Positions 33,530 to 41,101 of a DNA stretch of 42,986 bases are shown piece after piece. This stretch comes from Phycisphaerales bacterium UBA2266. GTDB taxonomy: Bacteria; Planctomycetota; Phycisphaerae; Sedimentisphaerales; Anaerobacaceae. The translations under genes were made by a program, and so were the position numbers. Position 1 is the stretch's first letter. Every line of letters begins with the position of its first letter. The notes beneath the pieces are model-generated. The model made no database searches, was not told where the DNA came from, and saw only the letters and a program-made list of their open reading frames with translations. The DNA is taken from positions 16,867-59,852 of the forward strand of contig DDXG01000184.1 in assembly GCA_002347125.1 (NCBI GenBank), given 5' to 3'.

Positions 33530-33754
33530 CTATCCCCGGCGGGCTTTCATCGGACCGCTACGACGCACAACAACGGGGAAACCCTCCACGCATTCGCCGA
33601 GAATGTTCTTGATACTCGAGGGCTCGGCGTCGGTCAGGACGAGTATGCAGGGGCGGCCCTTGTAGAGGCCCTGGGCCACGGCCACGACGCCGGGAACCTC
33701 CATCCAACCGGGGGCCTTTTCGCCCAGGACCTGTTCGATTGTCTTATCGGACAT
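33530..33754 (-). CDS. Small protein resembling the prodomain-like N-terminus of the neighbouring serine protease
   Basis: The product has 74 residues: MSDKTIEQVLGEKAPGWMEV, then VPGVVAVAQGLYKGRPCILV, then a Gly/Val-rich end. The pattern GVVxVAxG...xxIxVxxxxP...LEG.PVxVxxxG is also seen in residues 52-97 of the protease encoded by 33850-34875. The small protein therefore looks like a stand-alone copy of the protease's N-terminal domain. It has no signal peptide. It could be an inhibitor or chaperone of the protease, or a separate small binding protein. A strong hairpin lies between the two genes. Confidence 0.55.
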   Translation of the reverse strand: MSDKTIEQVLGEKAPGWMEVPGVVAVAQGLYKGRPCILVLTDAEPSSIKNILGECVEGFPVVVRRSGPMKARRG

Positions 33755-33789
33755 GATTATCCTTGCACCTGGCCGTCCGGATATGAGAG

Positions 33790-33827
33790 GGCCTGACCCG
33801 GTGCATCTGCCGCCACCGGGTCAGGCC
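33790..33827 (-). terminator. Strong hairpin downstream of the serine protease gene
   Basis: Perfect 14-bp arms (GGCCTGACCCGGTG and its complement) with a 10-base loop begin 22 bases after the protease stop. No clean T-run follows, but the stem is the most stable in the region, so it probably limits read-through. Confidence 0.6.
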
Positions 33828-33849
33828 ATAAGGCTCGCCTCACAGACTG

Positions 33850-34875
33850 CTACTGACCGTCAACGCTAACGCCGAATCGGTTGAGAACCGCGTCAATCGG
33901 GTTGGCGATGGTATACGAACTGCTTCCCGCGAACAACAGACCGACAGGTTTCAAGTGGTCGACGCTCTTTTTATTGTTGACCACAATGAGCGAACCTGAG
34001 TCGCCGCCGGCGCTGAACGTCCCTGGGGTAATGACGATCTGTCCTACGAAGCGGGCGACTCCGGTGTCGTATCCGACGTTAACGGTGGCATTGATGGCAT
34101 AGACCTTGCCGGTCGTCTGGCCGGTTGTCCTGCCGTACTTCATCACAGGCATCCTGATCGCCGCCGCCGCCGTGGTTGACTTGGGGGCTCCATAGCCGTT
34201 CGAGGGTGTTGCATTGCCGAGGCGGCCCGCGTCGGACAAAGCAATTGCCGCATCGATTACATTGTCACCACCGCCAAAGATAATTTTCTGGTAGTCATGG
34301 AGCGCGCCGATGTCGTCGGCGGGGGAGGCACCGCGATCGTAGGCTCCCGGCTGGATTACGGCATCGTCGATGTTCGCCCTGTTCTCATTCGCGTAGACGT
34401 GATTGTTGCTGAGGGCGTAGACATTCGTTCCGTCAGTAACGCGGCACCCGATAGTCCCGGCCGTGATCGCCGGATGGCCGGTGGACACACCGATGGGGAC
34501 AGGGCGGTCAAATCTCGCCGTGGGGTCTATGATCTCCACCGGCGGCTTGCCGGGCTTGGCGGCGGGTTTGGCCAGTGCGTAGAACTTTCCGGTGACGACG
34601 GGGCGCACAGGCACTCCTTCGAGCGTCCTCGGTATCGGGCCGACGCCGGGGCGTTCGAGAAACACGGCCACGGCCGCACCGCCCGTGTCCGTTTCGGCCA
34701 CCGCCGTGCCCACGACGCCCTGGATGGCCATGAGCCGCTCGGTGTTTCGCTGCTGGACCTCTTTCGCCCGCTCGATCCCGACGCCGTTGCCCGCGTACGA
34801 CGAGACGCTCAGCAGGAGCAGGCCGATAACCAGCGTGATCAGCCCAAATACCTTGAGGAAGATTCTTCGTGACAT
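33850..34875 (-). CDS. Exported trypsin-like serine protease
   Basis: From the ATG at 34875 (GGAAAGGAGC upstream) the product has 341 residues; a longer in-frame start at 34941 is rejected. A signal peptide or anchor covers about 1-28. An N-terminal domain (about 50-105) precedes the protease fold. The catalytic triad is readable as His159 (ALSNNHVYA), Asp208 (NVIDAAIAL) and Ser293 (GGDSGSLIV), all in the right order. It should work outside the cytoplasm. Its N-terminal domain resembles the small protein encoded just downstream. A well-formed promoter lies about 85 bases upstream of the start. Confidence 0.85.
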   Translation of the reverse strand: MSRRIFLKVFGLITLVIGLLLLSVSSYAGNGVGIERAKEVQQRNTERLMAIQGVVGTAVAETDTGGAAVAVFLERPGVGPIPRTLEGVPVRPVVTGKFYALAKPAAKPGKPPVEIIDPTARFDRPVPIGVSTGHPAITAGTIGCRVTDGTNVYALSNNHVYANENRANIDDAVIQPGAYDRGASPADDIGALHDYQKIIFGGGDNVIDAAIALSDAGRLGNATPSNGYGAPKSTTAAAAIRMPVMKYGRTTGQTTGKVYAINATVNVGYDTGVARFVGQIVITPGTFSAGGDSGSLIVVNNKKSVDHLKPVGLLFAGSSSYTIANPIDAVLNRFGVSVDGQ

Positions 34876-34959
34876 GATTTCGCTCCTTTCCTGCCCAGGC
34901 CCCCGTGAACGACCTCCGGGGGCCGATATGCATGGATACACCCCTTGAGTTTGTTCTGA

Positions 34960-34988
34960 AGGGTACCGCGTCTTCCATGCGCTGTCAA
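34960..34988 (-). promoter_or_regulatory. Promoter of the serine protease gene
   Basis: On the minus strand, a perfect TTGACA (34988-34983), a 17-bp spacer and TACCCT (34965-34960). Preceded by a T-rich stretch that could act as an UP-like element. Confidence 0.55.
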
Positions 34989-35101
34989 GAAAAAAACCGG
35001 TCGTTTTCGTATATTCTCAGGTCCTGGGCAGTCGGTTTCCGGGCAAAAGGACAGATCGCAGGATCCGCGATCCGCAATCACTCGGCTTCGGGCGGAGGAC
35101 C

Positions 35102-36946
35102 CTACGGCTGAGCAGTCGGGGCAAAGCAGCCGGTCGTCTCGATGCGGTCGCCGCCCTCGGTGCTTGCGAGCGTGGCGGCGCCGATAGTCGAGAAGCCCTT
35201 TGGCTCGTCGGCTATGCGGACGATGGCACTTGGGCCGTTGTCGCCGGTCTGTGGGAGCGTGCCGCCCTCGTGGATGACCTCAACCTCCCTGGCCTCCAGC
35301 GTGATGCGGCCGCCCGTAACAGTCGCCACGAGGTAATTAACCCGGGGATGCCGGCCGAGCGGGCCGCCGTGCGCGACCTGCATGACGGCACTGTCCTGAG
35401 TGCATGTTGCCCCGTCGGCCTGGCCGCAAAGGTACAGATCCACCCCGTGTCTTTTCATCGCCTGCCACAACGGCGACTCGACGCCACCTTCGAGCCCCAG
35501 GGCATCGCCGGCTTCGGTCGGCGGCGGACCGAGCACCGGGGCATGGCCCATTACGACGATGTGCTCGACGCCGGGATTGGCCGCAATGGTCTGCTCGACC
35601 CATTCAAGTTGCTCGCCCGACACACGGCAGACAATCCCGCCCTGCGGACCCTCGCCGCTCTCAAAGACATCGACCGCCATGAACAGCGTGTTCTCGTGAA
35701 GGAATGAGAACGCCGTCCCCCGCAGGCGCAGCGGCCCATTGAGTGGCATGGCCAGGTGCCTGAGATACTGTCGCTTCATGAACGAGACCAAGGCCGCCTT
35801 CTCCGGCGGCCACGGACGGCCGCCGATCTCGTGATCGCCGATGGCAGTGTAATATGTGAGCCCGTGGGCCTCCATACGCTGCTTCCAGGCGGTGTAGTAT
35901 TTCTCCGCGGAGGTCTGGATGGTCTCTTTGTCGGGCCATTGCCCCGTCACGAGGTTGCCGGCCACAAGGACGAACTCGGGCCGCTCGGCCTTGATCGCAT
36001 CGAGCACGTAACCCAGCGTATCTTCCCATCCCGGCTGGGGGTACTCCAGGTCCGCGCCGGGGAATCCGGGGATGCTCACGAATCTCCACGTCTGCGTCGT
36101 ATCCACGCCCTTGGCGGGAACGTCCATCCCGGCCGTCCAGACAATGGCGTTGAGGATCAACTTGCGAAACGGCTCGATGCGCCAGTTCTGATGGTAGTGT
36201 CCGCCGCTGAAGCCGAAGCCGCGGCCGCCGTCGCCGCGCTCATAGGCCCAGGCCAGGACCTGGTCGGTGGGCTCTCTGGGCGGCAGCCCTCCGGTCGCAA
36301 TCGGGACCACGGCCGGGTCATCGGGCCGAAAGCCCAGGTCGAAGTACCACTCATCCTCCACGCGGTATCCGCCGCAGCCGTTGGATATAGGATGGCCGTT
36401 CTTGACGATGGAGACCGTCGCCGTGTTGATCGGATTCTGTGACTGGCCCACCTTGTAACAGCCGCCGATCCACTTGAGGAACTTGCCTTGGGCTCCATCG
36501 GGCGGGTCGATGGAGTAATGCAGAAAGGCCAGGCCGACGCCCTTGCCCGCCAGTTCGTCGATCTTCGCCAGCCTTGCCGGGTCCTTGAGGGTGTGCATAT
36601 CGCGGCCGTCGGTGAAGAACACGATGGCGTCGGCCCCGTCGAGGTCGGCATCCTTCGGCGGCCAGCCGTGGTCGTAGATATCGACCGTCGGCGGCTGAAT
36701 GTTGGCGGCGGCGAGCAGGCAGTGCCGGACAAACCGCGCATCCTGGTCCCAATCGTGATGGCCCTGTCCATGGCTGGGGTCGGCGGCGATAAACACCACC
36801 CGCACGCCCTTGTCCCCCCGATCCCGATGTGCTTCGGGATCGCCGTCGGGGCCGGGCTCGGTCTTCGCGCACGAGCCGATCAGGACGGCGACCGCCCCGA
36901 TGACCGCCAGTGTCGTCACATGTCTGCGCAACAATCCCATCTTCAT
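35102..36946 (-). CDS. Lipoprotein with ThuA-like domain fused to a calcineurin-like phosphoesterase
   Basis: The product has 614 residues. A lipobox LIGSC puts the acylated Cys at residue 26. Residues ~45-280 match the ThuA (trehalose-utilisation) glutamine-amidotransferase-like fold: ADAIVFFTDGRDMHTL, GVGLAFLHYSIDPPDG and GFGFSGGHYHQNW. Residues ~300-560 read as a metallophosphoesterase-like domain: FVLVAGNLVTGQW, YTAIGDHEIGG and IVVMGHAPVLGPP. In place of the classic GNHD there is IGDHE, and the D-x-H part is changed, so metal binding may be partial. The gene follows the fucose-isomerase-like gene by 21 bases and forms an operon with it. A role in extracellular sugar or phosphate-ester handling is inferred. 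Confidence 0.75.
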   Translation of the reverse strand: MKMGLLRRHVTTLAVIGAVAVLIGSCAKTEPGPDGDPEAHRDRGDKGVRVVFIAADPSHGQGHHDWDQDARFVRHCLLAAANIQPPTVDIYDHGWPPKDADLDGADAIVFFTDGRDMHTLKDPARLAKIDELAGKGVGLAFLHYSIDPPDGAQGKFLKWIGGCYKVGQSQNPINTATVSIVKNGHPISNGCGGYRVEDEWYFDLGFRPDDPAVVPIATGGLPPREPTDQVLAWAYERGDGGRGFGFSGGHYHQNWRIEPFRKLILNAIVWTAGMDVPAKGVDTTQTWRFVSIPGFPGADLEYPQPGWEDTLGYVLDAIKAERPEFVLVAGNLVTGQWPDKETIQTSAEKYYTAWKQRMEAHGLTYYTAIGDHEIGGRPWPPEKAALVSFMKRQYLRHLAMPLNGPLRLRGTAFSFLHENTLFMAVDVFESGEGPQGGIVCRVSGEQLEWVEQTIAANPGVEHIVVMGHAPVLGPPPTEAGDALGLEGGVESPLWQAMKRHGVDLYLCGQADGATCTQDSAVMQVAHGGPLGRHPRVNYLVATVTGGRITLEAREVEVIHEGGTLPQTGDNGPSAIVRIADEPKGFSTIGAATLASTEGGDRIETTGCFAPTAQP

Positions 36947-36967
36947 GCCAACCTCGTTGTCGCCGTA

Positions 36968-38395
36968 TTACGCCTCTTCGACCACGTTGAAGCCCATCAG
37001 GACTCCCAGATGCCGGACGTCCTGCGTGTGGTCGCCGAAGAACACGGCGCGGTGCAGCAACGCCATCACGCCGCCTTCGAGCACGCCGCCGCCCCAGTTG
37101 TGGAACATGCTTCGCGCGTCCTTGACCTTCGTCCAGAACTGCGTGCGGCAGCCCAGCTCATCGTGCGTCACTCGGAAGATTTCGCCGGTCGAGATCAGCA
37201 TCTTGTCCAGGTCGATGAACTTCGCGCATGTCACCATCTGGCCGAGGGGCATCTCGACGTCGAGCGAGACCCCGCGTTCGCTGTCGCTCTGCGTGCGGAT
37301 GGTGAACGGCAGACGTTCGCTGTTGGGCCCGGCCATCTTCGTCGCGCACGTGCAGTGAAAGTGGATCAGGGCGTTGGTCGCCGTATCAAAGACCGGGTCG
37401 CTGATGAAGCCGGGGACGCCGAAGGCATACTGGAACATCAGCATGGTCAGCGTCGAGTCCATGTCGCCCTCGCACGCGCCGACCAGGCCCAGGTCGTTGA
37501 GCTTGCTGTAAGTCAGGCACCCCTTGGCGGGGGCCCCCATGCAGTTCGAACTGGTCGTCGCCACGGCCCCGTGCTCGATCATGAGGTTCTTCATGGCCAG
37601 ATAGAGCCTGGCCGAACTGACGATCTCATCCCTGGAAGGTTCGACGATCTTCCTGGCCTTGCTGAGCCAGTACGACTCGGCCTCGGCCTCGGCGTCCTTG
37701 AGGCTGACCGCCTCATGGGCCTTGAGGGTCTGATCGACCGTAATCGGTATCATCTCCACGCCGAGCTTCTCCTTGACCAGCTCGGTCGAGCACGCCGCCG
37801 CCGTTCCCAGAGGGCCGTTGACCACGAGGATGCGCGTGCTTCGCAGATGGGGCGCGACGCGCATCAGGCCCACCACCCGGTCGATTTCGCCCCAGTCCGT
37901 TGTCGGCAGCAGCACGACCTTCTTGCCGGCTTTCTGCCAGCGGGGGAAGTACATCCAGCCGTGGCCGCTGAACGGCTGCGAGAACACCGCCGCCGGCACG
38001 CCCGTATCGACGATCTTCTCCATCGCCTGCAGCGGGGCGTCGCCGCCGTGGCCGCTCAGATGAAACAGCAGCACGCCGTCCGCCTGAGTGATCCTGGGAA
38101 GGACTTCATCGATTTCCGCCGGCGGGATCAGCTCGCCGCCGATAAACTCCACGTCGCCAAGCCGATCGGCCGCCTCGGAAAGCCGCTTGTTGAGCCCGTC
38201 GATCTCGGCCGTCGGGCGCGACAGATAAATCCCACCGGTTCGCCCGAGAAACAGCTTGTATATCTTGACGGGCGGCAGCTTGGGCGGCCATGATTCGCCC
38301 GCCCCGGCCATCACAAACTGCCCGCCGAACAACGCCACGCCCGCGCCCGCCGCGCCGGCCCCGAGAAACTGCCGTCTGTTCATTGCCGCGCTCAT
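36968..38395 (-). CDS. Tat-exported L-fucose/L-arabinose isomerase-like protein
   Basis: From the ATG at 38395 (AGGAG seven bases upstream) the product has 475 residues; a longer in-frame start at 38701 is rejected. The twin-arginine signal is MNRRQFLGAGAAGAGVALFG. The layout fits the sugar-isomerase superfamily with fucose-isomerase-like C-terminus: VLLFHLSGHGGDAP, then STRILVVNGPLG, then TSSNCMGAPAKGCLTYSKLN, then LIHFHCTCATKMAG. It probably binds a metal and a sugar in the periplasm; isomerase activity is not established. It is the first gene of a leftward pair with the ThuA/phosphoesterase lipoprotein. Confidence 0.65.
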   Translation of the reverse strand: MSAAMNRRQFLGAGAAGAGVALFGGQFVMAGAGESWPPKLPPVKIYKLFLGRTGGIYLSRPTAEIDGLNKRLSEAADRLGDVEFIGGELIPPAEIDEVLPRITQADGVLLFHLSGHGGDAPLQAMEKIVDTGVPAAVFSQPFSGHGWMYFPRWQKAGKKVVLLPTTDWGEIDRVVGLMRVAPHLRSTRILVVNGPLGTAAACSTELVKEKLGVEMIPITVDQTLKAHEAVSLKDAEAEAESYWLSKARKIVEPSRDEIVSSARLYLAMKNLMIEHGAVATTSSNCMGAPAKGCLTYSKLNDLGLVGACEGDMDSTLTMLMFQYAFGVPGFISDPVFDTATNALIHFHCTCATKMAGPNSERLPFTIRTQSDSERGVSLDVEMPLGQMVTCAKFIDLDKMLISTGEIFRVTHDELGCRTQFWTKVKDARSMFHNWGGGVLEGGVMALLHRAVFFGDHTQDVRHLGVLMGFNVVEEA

Positions 38396-38567
38396 GCTCA
38401 GTCTCCTTTGACGAGAGTCCATCCAGGTTGCAGACAGCGACACGCGCGTGCCCCTGTATTCAGCGACCGCCACGATAGCATAACGGCGGCCCCGTCGCCA
38501 GTGTTTTCCGCGTCTTGCCCGATTCGCAGGGACGCCGTACATTGGGTGCATGGGCGATTCAAGCCAT

Positions 38568-38590
38568 GATTCATCCCGGCGGGGTGAATC
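38568..38590. repeat. Hairpin upstream of the RpiB-like gene
   Basis: Arms GATTCATCCC and GGGGTGAATC (one mismatch) with loop GGC, 71 bases before the ATG at 38661. The core TCCCGGCGGG matches the hairpin at 30201-30217. Confidence 0.5.
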
Positions 38591-38660
38591 TGCTTGCCCG
38601 GCTGCCGCGGCGGAGGTACTATTTGGAGCTGACATAGGCCGTGTATGGAGGTCCGATGGC

Positions 38661-39125
38661 ATGAAGGTCGCCGTGGCAGGCAATAAGCTCGTCGGCGCCA
38701 TCGCCGATTACGTCGCATCGCTGGTCGAGGAACTCGGCCATGAATGTCTGGCTATTCGCACCGCCGGCGAGGATGACTCGGAATTTCCCGACCTGGCGTT
38801 CCTGGCGGGCACGGCCGTCTCACAGGGACGCGCCGACCGGGCCATCATCTTCTGTGGTTCGGGTAACTGTTCGGCGATAGCCGCCAACAAAGTCAAGGGG
38901 GTCCGGGCGGCCCTGTGCATCGATGCGACCTTCGCCCAGTTGTCGCGTCTGCATTTTGACGCGAATGTCCTGTGTCTGTCTGGTAAGTGGCTCGACCACG
39001 GCGAGACCCGCGGCATTGTCGAGGCTTGGCTGCGGACGGAGTTCTCCAACAAGCCCCGCCACGCCCGGAGGATTCGCAAGATCCACGCCATCGAGAGCGG
39101 CCTGGATCCAAGGACCGTCCAATAG
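38661..39125 (+). CDS. RpiB/LacAB-family sugar-phosphate isomerase homologue
   Basis: From the ATG at 38661 (GGAGG nine bases upstream) the product has 154 residues, typical of the family. The conserved core is present: IIFCGSGNCSAIAANKVKGVRAAL with the active-site Cys, then HFDANVLCLSGKW. However, the N-terminal SDHAG loop that binds the phosphate sugar is replaced by AGNKLV, and the usual YPDIA is FPDLA. It could use a different pentose or hexose phosphate, or be a non-catalytic relative. It is divergent from the fucose-isomerase-like gene, so a shared sugar pathway is possible. Confidence 0.75.
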   Translation: MKVAVAGNKLVGAIADYVASLVEELGHECLAIRTAGEDDSEFPDLAFLAGTAVSQGRADRAIIFCGSGNCSAIAANKVKGVRAALCIDATFAQLSRLHFDANVLCLSGKWLDHGETRGIVEAWLRTEFSNKPRHARRIRKIHAIESGLDPRTVQ

Positions 39126-39473
39126 CAGCCTTCGGCCGCAACCCAGGGGGGTGCTTGCCGGCAAGAGTCTGTGCGCTGATGCAAAGGCCGGGCGCGCGTT
39201 TGCCGCCTTGCGGGTTACCCGCACGCAGGGTGCGCAACGCGTTGCACACGCGGACCATTGGAGAAAGCCAAAACGCAAAGCCTGAAGCGCAAGACACAAC
39301 CCAAAAGCCCAAACCTTGCGCGCGCACGGCGGCTACGACTCTGTCATGCCTGCGCAGGCGCGACAGAGGACCGTGCGTGTGGCGGGATGCGGGATGCGGA
39401 TTGGCTTTGGGCTTTGCGTTGTGGCTTCGGGTCTGCAGCTTTGAGTTTGCAGTTGTCTGCCGAATCACAGGGG
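39126..39473. other. 348-bp convergent intergenic region with several palindromes
   Basis: No gene is supported. The stretch contains a 15-nt palindrome with an unpaired centre (39209-39223), a perfect 12-bp palindrome GCAACGCGTTGC (39234-39245) and a 30-nt inverted repeat with 13 of 15 pairs matched (39339-39368). Around these, A/C-rich text of the form AAAGCCxAAAxCGCAAAGCC on one side is mirrored by GGCTTTGGGCTTTGCG on the other (about 39264-39310 and 39399-39430). The whole could fold into a large hairpin. It lies between two convergent stops. Confidence 0.6.
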
Positions 39474-40538
39474 TTATTCCGCGTTCATGGCGATGCGAAA
39501 GCCGTTGTTACCATAGCGTAGATGGGGAACGTCGCGGTTTCGGCGGGCTACGCGGGCATCGAACGCGGACTCGCCCCAGGCGCCGCCGCGGAGGATGCGG
39601 GCCGTTCCGACGGACGGCCCTGTCGGGTCTTTGGACGGACCGGACCGGTAGTAGGAGTCCAGATACCAGTCGTTGCACCACTCCCGGACGTTGCCGGCCA
39701 TGTCGTGCAGTTCGTAGCCGTTGGCCGGGAAACTGCCCACCGGGGATGTGAAGGGTCTTATGCCGTCGTCCCAGGTCGGGGCAAAGGTGCGGGTGGGGCT
39801 GCGGTCATAGTCATAGTCCTTGGCACTATAGTAAGTAGCCTGGCTGTGGGTGATGACGTCGCCCCAGGGGAATCGCTTGCCCGAAAGGCCGCCCCGGGCC
39901 GCGTACTCCCACTGCGTCTCGGTCGGCAGATGCACGCCGTTGGGCAGCGGCTCGATCGGCAGCAGGGTCTGATTGTCGTAGCAGGGCTGCTTTCCCCACT
40001 GCTCGCTGCGCCAGTTGCAGTAGGCGGCGGCCCCGTACCAACTTACGCACGTTACGGGGTCGTCGGCCATGCCCCGCTCGCCCTTGGCCCGGACGCTGAA
40101 CGAACCGCCCTTGTAGAGAATCTGACTGTAGGGATTGGACATCGCGGTGCTGCAATAATGATGTGTCGGCCGGGAGCGGGCCTTGCAGACCACACCTTCA
40201 GCCACCGTGATCAGACCCTGGGCGTTGGCCCAGTTCAGGAAGTCGCAGTACCGGCCATTTGTGACCTCATACTTGCCCATGTAGAAGGGATCCAGCGTGA
40301 CCGAGTGCACCGGACGCTCTTCCGGCCAGCCCTCGCCGAAGCTGTCGCCCATAAGGAACGAGCCGCCGGGGATAAGGACCATTTCGCCGACGTTCGGCTC
40401 ATGGGTTGCCGCCGATATATCCTGCCGCATCATGGGCGTATCGGACCCGTTGACGTCCGCGGGGCTTGAAGTCGGTGCGGTGCCTCCTTGGAGACCCACC
40501 GTCACCGCGACGAGCATGAGAACTGCTACCTTCTCCAT
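39474..40538 (-). CDS. Secreted FGE/SUMF1-domain protein
   Basis: From the ATG at 40538 the product has 354 residues; an in-frame start at 40649 is less likely. A signal peptide covers about 1-20. The FGE-sulfatase (C-type-lectin-like) fold is clear: MVLIPGGSFLMGDSFG, GKYEVTNGRYCDFLNWAN, VSWYGAAAYCNW, LPTETQWEYAARGG, GNVREWCNDWY and ILRGGAWGES. True formylglycine-generating enzymes need a Cys pair near the C-terminus; the region after RGGAWGES has none that I can see. There is also no sulfatase gene in the window. It is therefore probably a binding or regulatory member rather than a sulfatase-activating enzyme. Confidence 0.8.
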   Translation of the reverse strand: MEKVAVLMLVAVTVGLQGGTAPTSSPADVNGSDTPMMRQDISAATHEPNVGEMVLIPGGSFLMGDSFGEGWPEERPVHSVTLDPFYMGKYEVTNGRYCDFLNWANAQGLITVAEGVVCKARSRPTHHYCSTAMSNPYSQILYKGGSFSVRAKGERGMADDPVTCVSWYGAAAYCNWRSEQWGKQPCYDNQTLLPIEPLPNGVHLPTETQWEYAARGGLSGKRFPWGDVITHSQATYYSAKDYDYDRSPTRTFAPTWDDGIRPFTSPVGSFPANGYELHDMAGNVREWCNDWYLDSYYRSGPSKDPTGPSVGTARILRGGAWGESAFDARVARRNRDVPHLRYGNNGFRIAMNAE

Positions 40539-40616
40539 AGTCCTGTTTCTCCAACCACTCAACGACGCAGACTCCTGCATGCGGGCCGGGTCTTGCGCAA
40601 ACGTCCTTTGCGTGCA

Positions 40617-40646
40617 ATCATACCGAACATACAGGCCGCGAATCAA
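40617..40646 (-). promoter_or_regulatory. Promoter of the FGE-domain gene
   Basis: On the minus strand, TTGATT (40646-40641), an 18-bp spacer and TATGAT (40622-40617), about 80 bases upstream of the ATG at 40538. Confidence 0.5.
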
Positions 40647-40676
40647 CATGATCCATGAGACGCACTACGGGGGCAG

Positions 40677-40734
40677 AAGAAAAGCCCCTGGGGTGCGGAG
40701 GGAGAGAGAGGAGAAGCGGGATAGCCCCAGAGGC
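40677..40734 (-). terminator. Terminator of the tRNA-Tyr transcript
   Basis: Minus-strand arms GCCTCTGGGG and CCCCAGGGGC (40734-40725 and 40693-40684; one wobble pair) are followed by TTTTCTT. The 31-base loop is pyrimidine-rich on the transcript, as its template is a polypurine tract. About 80 bases past the tRNA 3' end. Confidence 0.6.
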
Positions 40735-40812
40735 TTATATGTCTACTGCCGATGCGCGGGAGCATGGCCAAAAGGCTCAGTGCCTTCTGCTCGCCATACT
40801 CCCGGGCAGAAA

Positions 40813-40895
40813 TGGGCCGGGTTGGATTCGAACCAACGTAGGCTCACGCCAACGGGTTTACAGCCCGTCCCCTTTGGCCGCTCGGGCACCGACCC
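40813..40895 (-). tRNA. tRNA-Tyr(GTA)
   Basis: This class II tRNA of 83 nt has acceptor stem GGGTCGG paired to CCGGCCC (one G-U), discriminator A, anticodon loop CTGTAAA with anticodon GTA at 40859-40861, a long variable arm and T-arm GGTTCGAATCC. The 3' CCA is not encoded. Confidence 0.97.
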
Positions 40896-40937
40896 ATCAT
40901 CCGCATCCGAAAAACCGTCGATGCGGTGAGACCCTTT

Positions 40938-40966
40938 ATTAAACGGCCAAACGCCCGGCGTGTCAA
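40938..40966 (-). promoter_or_regulatory. tRNA-Tyr promoter
   Basis: A perfect TTGACA (40966-40961), a 17-bp spacer and TTTAAT (40943-40938) on the minus strand, 42 bases before the tRNA 5' end. Strong promoters are usual for tRNA genes. Confidence 0.7.
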
Positions 40967-41101
40967 GCCCAAGGCCCGATTTCAGTACAAAAACAAAGAC
41001 CGAAACGTAAACCCATATGCCGCCGAGATTTACATATTGTGGCCTACCTCGGGCCGAACAGATAATCCGTCCATCGGGCCCCTTCGGCGGCTTCGAGCCG
41101 A

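Noticed and set aside
38895..38910. GGGGTCCGGG resembling the palindromic element arm
   Set aside because: It lies in a conserved RpiB segment (VKGVRAAL), extends no further and has no second arm.
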